From the NCBI RefSeq assembly GCF_027172205.1, contig NC_070607.1:23970069-24034068 (forward strand): a stretch of 64,000 bases of DNA, read 5' to 3'. Within the stretch, counting starts at the first letter, position 1; the number at the start of each line of letters is the position of its first letter. Positions 1 to 11,700 of this stretch are shown one piece after another. Source of the DNA: Podarcis raffonei. Its lineage: Eukaryota; Chordata; Lepidosauria; Squamata; Lacertidae. The notes under the pieces are model-generated. The model saw only the letters and a list, made by a program, of their open reading frames with translations, did no database searches and was not told the DNA's origin. A program made the translations under genes and the position numbers.

Positions 1-3000
1 TGCATGGACAGTTAGAAGAACTACGTACTAAACTGGAAAAATGTGAAACTGAGAATTCATTTTTGAAGGAGACCATGGCCCAGCGAACTAGTCAGTTTCA
101 AACAATACAGGATGAACTGTTGGAGAAAGCTGCAAAATCTAGTAGCTTGGAACGAGAAGTAAGTAGAAATGAAGAAGTCTGTATTCTTAGAAGCTCTCTA
201 GAGCCTTATCCAGTGTGCAGCCATGTGTTTCCTCTTCCTCTCCTGTCCCCCCCAGCCCACTATACACCCTTAAAATCAGTGCTGGAGAGTGCGGAGACCT
301 TCCAGAGATTCTGGAGGTGCATGTTGGAAAACAAGTTCTTTTTATGTTGTGAACTGCCCTGAGATCTACAGACGGAGGGCGGTATACAAATTTAATAGAT
401 GATGATGATTATGACAACAACAACGATTTTGCTACTGGAACTATAATACTGTAATAACATTTTTTTTATTTGTACTCCACCCATCTGGCTGGGTTGTCTC
501 AGCTGCTTTGTGTGGCTTCCAACATACATAAAAAAAATAAAACATGACACATTAAAAAGCTTCCCTATACAGGGATGTCTTCTAATGGTTATAAAGTTAC
601 TCATTTCCTTGGCATCTGATGGAAGGGGGTTCCACAGGCTGGGTGCCACTATCGAGAAGGCCCTCTGCATGTATACGTACAAAGCCTTAGGTACAAGCCA
701 CAGTTTTTAATTTCATATAGTTCCTACTGTGAAAGGCTATGCTGTTTTTGCAGGAAATGACAGCATACAAATCAATATGGCTAATTTGACCCAACATCCC
801 CCACGCCCTCACACACACAAACAAATGTCACTGCAATCAGCTGTACGCAACCAACCATGATCTGGGCCCTCCAATCTCTTGCACCGCCAACAAAACCAAT
901 CAACCTATTTATGTGATGCTGACACAAAAACTCCGCACATACACTATGCAATGGAATGAAAAATCTCTCCCCAACCTCACAATGCCTATGATAGCAGTGT
1001 TTCACACCCAATGTAAACGACCCGTAGAAAGGACTCTGAATTGAAACAGATATGATATACGTACCTTTGTTATCCATGAAAATCTTTTAATAAAAACATT
1101 TTTTAAGGCCCTAATCATATAGTGGCACCTCTTTGATTGTTACAGGAAAAGCACCTCTGCAACACCCCAAAGGGCTCCATTGTTACAGAAACATGCCTTC
1201 TATAAATTTCTTTTTCATCAGTAATTCATCTAGAGATCCTATCCTTGGAACATTCCTTCTTTCACAGTGATAGTTCCTTTTGGAATTGGATTGCTGAGAT
1301 TGGTCACCTATAATCCAGCTAGCAGCTAACTTGATGCATTCTTGACAAAGAATGCCCAAAGTACATTATAGTGTTTGTGGCATAGTCCCACAAGACCCAA
1401 TGCAGTACAGTAGCAATATATTTTTTCGCATTTCATGCCAGGGAGCGGGGTGCAATCCATTTCATCCATGATACTTGATTGTGGGAAATGGAAAATGTCT
1501 AGTGAAACAATAGAGCATTACTGGGTGATGAGGTGACTTGTGAATGTGTGTTGCACAAAGTTTTTTCTTTAATGTGTGGGCAGAAGGAGTTGTATTATCA
1601 TTGACATTTTATGAAGCGCATATAACATTCATGGAAACACCTTCAATAATTTCACCATTGTTTATGCTAAAAATCTTTCTTATTTAGACTGTGTGTTCTC
1701 AGTTTATATATTTTCTTTGTAGGCAGCAAGGAAATCCTCTAGGCTCTCAGCCCTTGAAAAACAGTTGGAAGAAAAGACTCTTGCTTACACAACTGCTGCT
1801 GAAAAAAATACTGAGCTGGAACGGGAATTAGTGGTAAAACTCCTATTACCTATTCACAACTTCTTGGGATGGAAGGAGATGTATTTACATATGTAATGTT
1901 ATATTAAATACGCCAACAGGCATTAGTGTTTTCAGAGTTTACCTCTAACGTGATTTTTAACAAGCAAATTGTTTTTCCTTAAGTGCTTTCAAACAGTTCA
2001 GTACAATGCAATTTCTGTTTATACTGTTTTTTAGCTGCACTTTGGTTTGTAATATGACATAACGTGGCCCTGAAAGATCCATATAATTTTCCACTCAAGC
2101 ATTAATTTATGCAGCTCAATAATGAAGTTGTTTTTCCTAGGAAGTGAATGCTCAGCTTCAGAGCTTAGAAAGAAATTTCAATGAGGAACATGGGCACTTA
2201 GCCACAGTGCTTAAAAAAACCAAGATGATTCATCACGAGCACCAGAAAGAATTGGAAAAGCAGATTGAATTGGTAAGCTTCTAATTTGTATAGTATTTTT
2301 TCCCCCAGTTCCTAAATATTTTGGTGATCTCTTAATAAAAGATTCAGTGTCTCTTCCATGCTGCCTTTGTGCTCGATGCATACATATAAGATCAGTCACA
2401 TGTAAGAGGCCAGTTGAAATTTAAGTGTAAGGAAGTTGCTTCAGGTGGCAAGTTGTTTCTGAGAGTTAGCTCAGATTTTGCCCTGGTGTTCTTTCCAGCT
2501 ACAAAAATAATTCTGAAGCAGCAATAGGCTGCGGACATTGAGCTGGGTGAAGGGAAAGCCTTCCCAAAAATGTTCATAAAGGCACAAACCTACTTCCATT
2601 GATGGATAATTTGTTATCTCCCCTGCACTTTCAAGAAGCAACTCCATCAAAAAATGAAAATGTCAGGGAGGACTTTCAGCTCTCTCCCTAAATTCAGCAT
2701 ACCACAGAACTTTTAGCTGCAGAACATTCTTTAGTAAGTACCTCCAGACATACAGTTTTACTCAGAGTAGACATTGAAATTAATGAACATGGCTAGGTTA
2801 GGCCCATTAGTTTCAACAGGTCTACTCAAAATAAAACTTACTTGAATGCCACCCATAAATATATTGTTGTCGACCCTGTTATAATGAGTATCATGTCAAT
2901 GTAGCCAATAAATGTAAGCAATTGTTGCAGCTATATTATTTGTCATTCTCTAACAAATACATTGGGTAAAACCTCAGTGCCTAGGACTTGCCGATCGTAT

Positions 3001-6000
3001 GGTCGGCGGTTCGAATCCCCGCGGCGGGGTGAGCACCCGTCTTTCGGTCCCAGCTCCTGCCCACCTAGCAGTTTGAAAGCACCCCTAAGTGCAAGTAGAT
3101 AAATAGGTACCGCTTTATAGCGGGAAGGTAAACGGCGTTTCCGTGTGCTGCGCTGGTGCTGGCTCACCAGAGGAGCTTCATCACGCTGGCCACGTGACCC
3201 GGAAGTGTCTCCGGACAGCGCTGGCCCCTGGCCGCTTAAGTGAGATGGGCGCACAACCCTAGAGTCGGACACGACTGGCCCGTACGGGCAAGGGTACCTT
3301 TACCTTTACCTAACAAATACATTATGGGTCAATAACTAATTCTTCTTTTTAATAGCTTGAGTCTCGACTAGAAACGAGATGCCAGCAATTCCATGAGCAG
3401 GAGAACACAATGTCACTTTTACAGCAAGATATCTTATGTAAACAACGTCAGATTGAATCACTAGATCTACTGCTAATAGAAAGCAAAGAGGTATTTTTTA
3501 TTTTTATTTTGAGGGCTGCTTGCAAAATACCCGGGTTTTTTTTTCATATGGTCATTCCTGGTGCTGTGTGGTGTTGCTTCAGAAAGTGCTGCTGGCATGC
3601 TCTGTGGCAACAGCAAAATCTTAACATTTCCTCAGGCAGGGGAGATGAGTTTACACAGTCCTTGCGCAGGGCTTCTGCTGTCAGGATTTATTAGTTCCAT
3701 CACTCCTGTTGAGTTTATTTTTCTTAGTGGACTAGTATTTTTTAAAAGTGAACTGTAAAATCAAGTTTTAAGATGGTATGTTTTCTTCTTTTGATACTGT
3801 ATTCAAACAGGAAATGGAAAATCAGAAAACCAAGAAAGAGGAAGCAATAAGGATATTACAGAGCCAATTTACTGAGGAAACAATCAAGGTATGTACACTT
3901 CCTTTTATTTTTTGACTTCTTGTGACTTCTCGTGTCTTGCAATATTTTATTTCATAAAATTTATACACCTCTGATCCTAAAAAACCCTCAAAATGATTTA
4001 CAAGAAGTTAAAGCAATAAAATCAAGAAAAGTTTCCTATGCATTTTGAAACCTGCAAAAGTTAACATACAAACAGATTAAAATTGACTTAATAATTAGCT
4101 TCTTAAGCATCTTGGTAGGCTTTCTGTTCCTTTCTTTGACCAAAACTTTAGAATATTTATACTGAAGGCTCTCTTTCCCATCAATTATTATCCTTATTTC
4201 ATTATGAAAGGGAAGAATTTAAGAATGAGTACCTTGGAATGATTTTTCCTTAGGCACCAAAATTTGTAAAGAAAAACCCTTTGTGATTCTATGTTTATAC
4301 TTATATCTGTTATGGTTTATTAAACTAATCCTTAATTTTATTATTTATATAGCATGATCACAGTACAAAACACTTTACATGCTAACAATCATCACAGACA
4401 GGCCTCTGCCCTGAAGAGCTTACAATCTAGATTTTGAGTCATGGAGCTGGCAACAAAAAACAGGGAGGGAAGAAAGGCAAGGGTGATTAAGAATGAATAT
4501 GAACAAATGTACACATACATTTATTTTCCTTACGGGTGAGGGCTAAATAACCAATAGGGTTCTTGAGGAAAGATGGATTTAAGGATGAATTTGAAAGAAG
4601 AGACAGAGGTAGCACCATGTAGATCAGGGAGAGAGTTCCAAATATAATCACATGAAGTTTGCCCCATTCCCCACAACCATGAGAAAAGTATGTTTGAAGG
4701 AGAGAATGATACATCCTATAGCATTCTGTCTGTATAACCTACAGACAAGAATCACAACATTAGGGTTCTTGTAATTTTAATTCATTGCATTGATGAGATT
4801 ATGCCAGGGTTATTTTTGAGTCCCTGGAATACTGCACTGTGAAAAGCTACTCCTGATGAATTCCTTCTGCTGCATAGCTATTGGAGGTGCAGGTGAGCTA
4901 CAGCTGAAAGGTTTCTCTTTCTCCGAGGTATAATAATAAGTACTGCACCACATTCAACTTTAATTTGTGAAAAACATTTGTGGCGTGGGTGTGCAAACAT
5001 GCAAATACTTTCTTTCGGCTTCATTTTAGAATGTTGTGCTGTTCAAAGATATGCTCAGATATTGTTATTTTAAAGAACTGGTTTACATTTCTGCCAGTAT
5101 ATTAACTAAAACTACATTGGCTTTGTACCCATAACAAAAAGTAGCATATTTTATTGCAATTTCAGGTTCTGGAGGTGTTTCAGAAGAGCAATTCTTTCTC
5201 AAATTTTACCTGCCTTTGTTTCTAATTAGGTCAGACAGCTGCAAGCAGCGCTAGATGACTGCAAGGAAGATCTAGCGGTATATTTAAGTAATCTCGAAGA
5301 AAGTAAAGTGTTATTTGAAAAACAGCTGGCGAAGAAAAATGACGAGGTAAACTTTTTTGATGCCTATGTCATTAATGCCTACATTAGAGCATTAATGTGT
5401 GCGTGGGCCATTTTTATGTGAGCACATTTGTGCAGGTTTATCCTCCTGTGAGTGCTTTGAATTTTATGTTTCCAAAATCTGTCATAATGTTTCTCATTCA
5501 AATTAGTGAGAGGTGCTTGCTGGAGTGTATTCATGCTATCTGCTGTTTCTTCCCCACGCTCAATACTATCCCACCCTCTGCGAGTTCAGGAAACCCGAGG
5601 TCCATTGTGGGTGTGCACATGGGTATTTGTTTATGCACAAGACAGAGACATTGCTCTTAGATTGTTAACAACTTTGTGTTCTTCTGGACATTTTAACTGC
5701 CACCCCCCGTTCTGATTATGTTAATATTTTGCAGAGGAGGTGGGGGTGCTTTGCTTCTTATAATTGTACATTACAATTTGTTTAGTTTTAATTGTTGTGT
5801 TTTATATATTGTGTTTTTATATCATATATATCCTCTCAAAACTATTTTAATAGTAAGTGTATAATAAATTTACACACACATATCATATTATGTTATATTA
5901 TATTATATTATATTATATTATATTATATTATATTATATTATATTATATTATATTATATTAATATCCCGCCTAAAGGTGGCAGACATGTAGTTGGCCATAA

Positions 6001-8657
6001 TCATGGTAGCTCCATGTGGTGGCATTTGAATCTTTGTTCAGAAAAAAGCTTTACTTGAGAATTGGCTTAATTGCGGTAAATATTTTACTCGTAGGAAATG
6101 TAAGGAAATACAGAAGCGTTAAAATCTTCAGTGTGGCTTAGGATAGAAAGTGTGCCAGCAGTATGCAGATATAATAATTTAGGAGGATTTATTTTAAAAT
6201 ATAAGTAGGTCTTTCCCAAAGTTACTCCTTTTTTTTAGATGGAAGCATATTTTTAAATATAGACCATACTATGTGAATTTGATTTTATAATATAATGAAA
6301 TTCTGTGATGATGTGTGTTTTAGTAGTAGCTTATGTATGTTGTCAGGCTGCTCTCCTATGAATGATGAAATGGGAGCAAGCTGAGAATGTATCTCAAAGT
6401 TAATACTTCATCCTTTTTATTTGTTTCCAGATACAGCGGTTGCACAAAGAAATAAAGTTGAAAAATAACAATCTTCAGTCAACTAGTGAACAAAACTTCA
6501 TTCTGCAGCAAACACTGCAGCAACAGCAGCAAATGTTAAACCAGGAAACCATTAGGAATTGTGAATTAGAAGACAGCCAAATTAAGCTCCAGCAGCAGGT
6601 ACATAACGATCAGTAAAGGATTTATATTGTCCATGTTACACTTTCATGTACCATGTATATTTGGAAAACAAAATTATGTTATGGCATATGCTGCTCTTGA
6701 AAATGCTCTCTCTATCAAAATAGTTTCCTATGAAGTGTGAGGGGCTACTGTTTGAGGAACACGTGCCTAAAGCCCTGTTGGCCATATAGAATTAGCTTGT
6801 TTATTTAGATATTTGCCACTGGATGTGGTCTATAAAGGCATGAGTGCAGCATAGGTCTGTACACATTATATCCTGCAGTCAGATTTGCAAAATTCACGTA
6901 CACAGGATTAGGCAAATGGCACAACTTTTTTTATTGTTTCTGAAGTTTGTAAAAGCTTATTTGCATACTAATAGCTTGTTGCTATAGTTACAGTACAATC
7001 TTCTGCATGATTATTTAGAAGTCCCACTGTGTTCGTTGGAGCTTATTCCTTAGTTAAGTGTTTTTAGGTGCAAATATGCACTTCCCTGCTTTACTTTCAT
7101 TTTGTTTGAGTGATGTTTTACAATCCATATAATGCATTGTGTCCATTATATGGAAGCTTTATACTTTTCATTGATACCAATAAAAATTGACTTTAGGGTA
7201 GTGGTACCACTTCAGCAGTCCCCAAGCCATCAGTTCCACAGCAGTCTTGTTACATTAAAATTAACTTCTCTGTTGCAACTGGTTTCTGGTAATTCTTCAG
7301 TGGTTTTATGCCGTAGTTGCCTTTTGACTGGAGAATTATGCTCTATATCTGTGAATCAGAAGGTGAACGGACATTTATTTTTTGTTATTGGACATGTATC
7401 TTGCAAACAATTATTTCCAAAGGAGAGGAACTATATCCATTGGGCAAACAGTAATCAAAGGCCTTTAAGATAAAGCTAGATACACAAACTTGCACACGTG
7501 TATATTTGTTTGTGGTTTCAGGGGGTGTATACCTGCAAATGCTCTTTCTTGGCTTTCTCTCTAAACATTGGATAAGTAAATAAATATTGAATAGCCTAAC
7601 AGTGCTGTTCTGTGTATGTCTACACACTTACCTCTATTAAATCCTTTTAAAAATAGGTATTAAAATTAGAACAAGAACTTCAAAAACAGAAGGAAATTAT
7701 GGAGGAAGAGTTGAGAAAAACTACCGAGAATCTCCATTTAGTCTCTGAAGAAGCTGATTTGAAAAGACAAAAAATAGCAGAACTCACGGGCACAATCAGG
7801 TAGGTTCAGAATACTCTTCCGTGGATGGGTCCTTTTAAATCTCTATAATGCATATATCATTACTTTTAAATTCTTTTTCTGAATGTATCATCTTTTGAAA
7901 GAAGAGATTTCCAGAACAGAACTTTTTAAGCAAGTTAGTTCAAACATTAAGGGCCTGGTAGCATAAGCCCACCTTCCTCAACTTGCTGCCCCCTCCAGAC
8001 ATCAAGGACTACAACTCCCATCAGTTGTGCAGGCTGGGGCTGATGGGAGTTATGGTCCAAAACATATAGAGGGCAACAGTTTGGGGAAGGCTGGTATAAG
8101 CTATTGTGCTGTTACATACGCATCTTATTTGGAGACAGATACATAGTTCCAACTTCTTAAATACTCAAGTTCAAACTCAGTGTGCCGTAGATCTATATTT
8201 TGCTCAGAATAGCATAAAGAACACGCTTATTTCAGTTACTGATTGAGATTTTCTAATTCTGCTTGTTTAGGCAAATTAAGATAGAGATGGATCAATGTAA
8301 AGATGAGCTAATAGACATGGAGAAAGAGTTAGTTCACTTAAGACGAGATGGTCACGCTAAAGCATCGCAGCTGGGCCACTTGGAAATGACTTTGGAGGAG
8401 AAACATGAAGAACTGCAGAAAAAGACGCAGCAAGGTAGTCTCTTTACTGTGCTTTTTCAATGCAAAGGTCACTTTGAAATGAATGTGATGTGTTTTTCAT
8501 GGATAATATACATTGGAATGGTAAGCCTACATGAAAGAAACTAAGAGAGAACAGGGCTTTAGAATCTTTGCAGAGCTGTCTAATATGTATGACTAGCACA
8601 GATGCTAGCTTTTTCACTGCTAGAACACAGCCTTGAATTCAGTATGTAGTCCTCAGT

Positions 8658-8700
<43 letters not shown>

Positions 8701-11700
8701 TAACATCCTTTTCTGCTTTCCATATGCACTACAGTGAAACAGTTAGAAGATAAATTGCTTCAAGCTGAGACACAGCAAAAGGATTCTGAGCAGAAAATAG
8801 GAACGCTGGAGACTGACCTGCAGAATGCTACTGGGAAGCTAAAAACTAGTTTGAGACAACTGCAAGAACTTCGGAATATGCTACAGGAAACACAGTTGGC
8901 TCTGGAGGAGAAGTATGCTGCTATTGAGAATTTAACAGAAGAACTAAGGTAGGCTGAACCCTTGTTACTGAACTGCATCACCATTGCAAACTAGTACTTT
9001 GGAAACCTTATGCTTTATTTTTAAATTTAAATTGCAGAGACTGCAAGGATGAACTTGAGAACAAAAGGCAAGAACTCCTTGAGATGGAAAAGATACTAAA
9101 AGAAAGGAATTGGGATTTGAAACAAAGAGCAGCTCAGGTTAGAACTTTTATCAGTACAATTTATGAATTTTGAAAAGCCTCATACATGTTTTGGGGGCCT
9201 AAGTGATAACCACAACTCTGTAGTGCATAATTTCATACATGGTAAGCAACTTCTAATTCTTGTTTCATGTTTCTGCCTTCAATCTCTCTCCCTTTTTAGG
9301 TTACACAGTTGGATATGTCAATTCGTGAGCACAGGGGAGAATTGGAACAAAAAATAATTAAATTAGAAGGAAATTTGGAAAAAGCAGAGTTGCAGATCAA
9401 GGAATGCAACAGACAGGTGCTTTGATTATCTGTTATTGGGGAAAAATTATTTTATTGAAGTCAAATGTAACCCTTACTAATATAATAGCTTGTGGAAGTT
9501 TTGAAGCATGAAACAGTATATGGGCTGTGTGTATCTTAACTAACAATATAGTTTTTTAAACATAGCAATACATGTTGTGCCATTAATGTACATAAAATTA
9601 TAACAGTTGCACAAGTAGAACAGTGCCATAATCACAAGTGAGTTACAAGAAGGCTTACAGGACATGTTACCTGCCTATACACAATCAATATATTTTACCA
9701 CTGCAGAACAGTTACCTGACAAAACAGTTACCTGAAACATATTGGTGGTGCAACATTCTTTTGTACCAACCACATAGGTGACCCCCCCTTCACATAGGTG
9801 ACCCCCTTCTCCTTTTGTTGGTGTCAGCAGTTGCAGGCCCTGCCCATTCTGAGGATGCCTTTTCTGAAACTACATATGTATGAGGGTAAAAAATGGAAGG
9901 GAAGGAGTCATCTTGAACCACAATTAATGAAAAATACTATTGCATTAACTAAAGTGGAAGAGTTAAATACTGTCACAGAATCTGCGCAACGGACCAACTG
10001 TAGATTTTAAACAGAAGTTGTAGAGTTTAATTCCCATAGTGTATATAAGATGTGCTGTGGGGCTTTTGATACAATTCCTAAAATAGATAATTCTCTTAAT
10101 AAGTAATTCTGTCCTACACCCTGTTGCCAGATTGAGAGTTTAGAGAGCAAGCTACAGCATTCCAAAGGTGAACTTCAGGAGAAAGAGTTGATCATCCTCC
10201 AACAAGATCAAGAGATAAATCGTCTTAAAAAGGAAACTGGAAGAAAACAGGAAAAAGTAACAGATATTGAGAAAGTAAGTTTTTTATTTGCATAATGGTT
10301 TTTGTCTGTGACTATAGTCACTATCTGATTTTTAATCAGCCTAAACCATAAAGGATAGAGAGAAATGCATCCTGTTCATAAGGGGTTGAATCCAGATTTG
10401 CTCTTCTGTAAACAGAAGGCTCCTGCTGGAGGAAGCAAGGGGTGTCTGAATTTTTATTTATTTAATTATTGCTGAATATACACACACACACCTCTTCACA
10501 GCAGACTTTTATGCAAGGGCTTTTAAGTGCAAGGGCTGTGACGGGGTGGGGAAGAAGTAATTAGCAAATATTACTTCCCATGCAAGCAGCTTTTTGTACT
10601 CTTAATCCATCAATTTGACAGTAAGTGTCTATATAAGATTGTGGCCTCATTGTTTGTTTCCCTTCATTTCATGGTGGTCTTTTAAGTCTCATAATATGCT
10701 ACTGATTATTTATCATAGTGAGGACAGAAGGCTACACAGATAATGGATCTGATAAGGCATGGCAGCAGAATGCTATGTTAAAAATGAAAAAAAAAGAATG
10801 TAAAAATGCTTAAGTTTTGTTAATGCACATTGTTTACCCCTTTTAGAAGGTGGAGGAACAGGAAAGGTTCATGGCAGAACAGCACAAAGAAATACTTGAT
10901 TTGGGTCAGCAGCTGAGGCTAGAACGTGAACAGATGAAAAAGGTCCATTTGGAGCTACTGGAAAGTCGCCGTCAACAGGCTCAAGCTCAGAGAGATGTGG
11001 ATAGGCTCTCTCTTGAACTGGAAGAAGTGAACCACCTCTCGCATGAAAAAGTAACCGTTTTTCATAGTTCTTCCTGTCAACAGAATTGGCCCGATACAGG
11101 AGTGTTCCTGTACCCAATTCAATGTGTATTGGGCAGCAATGGCTTCCTCACTTTAATGGGGGTTCATTGGTTCCCTGCAAGCAGAAAGGGAAAGGAGGAA
11201 GGAGGACTATATACTACATGCTTAAATATATTGTTGCTGATATTATTCATTTCATAATTGCCTTTTAGGAAAGTCGTACAAATCATTTGGCAGAACAACT
11301 AGGGGCAGCTCAGGCACGGGAAGCCCAGTTAGAAGCAAGAATGCAAACGGAGATCAGGAGGCTCTCAGCAGAAATACACTCACTAAAGCAGTCTTATACA
11401 TCAGAGGTAAAAACAAAATTGCTCTTACCAACATGGGTTGTGTTTTTAGATGTATTGGAACCGAACAGTTAATTTTTATGTTGGAATTTTAGAGACTGGC
11501 CGTAGGTTTTGCTTGGCACCTTGGTTTAAAAGGAAAACTTTTGATTCTGGCCTTGCAAATAAGGGAGAACACAGGAAGGTCCATTGGCCAACCTACAGTG
11601 ATTGGCAGTGGCTTTCCAGGCTTTCCAGTGATTGGCAGAACGCTTTTAGGCAGCGTTCTCTCCCAGCCCTACCTAGAGATGCTGGGGATTAAACCTGTGA

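Larger units (their letters stand above)
159..1722. other. CCDC18 intron (first in window)
   Basis: Intron of about 1.56 kb. It holds a LINE tail on each strand near its left end (see next entries). From about 740 to 1720 I see AT-rich sequence without a recognisable element. An antisense open frame at 781-1077 resembles nothing I know. Confidence 0.7.

Noticed and set aside
781-1077. Antisense 98-codon frame in a CCDC18 intron
   Set aside because: No similarity recognised; contains the reading of a (CA)-rich stretch (FVCVCEGVG). Treated as chance.
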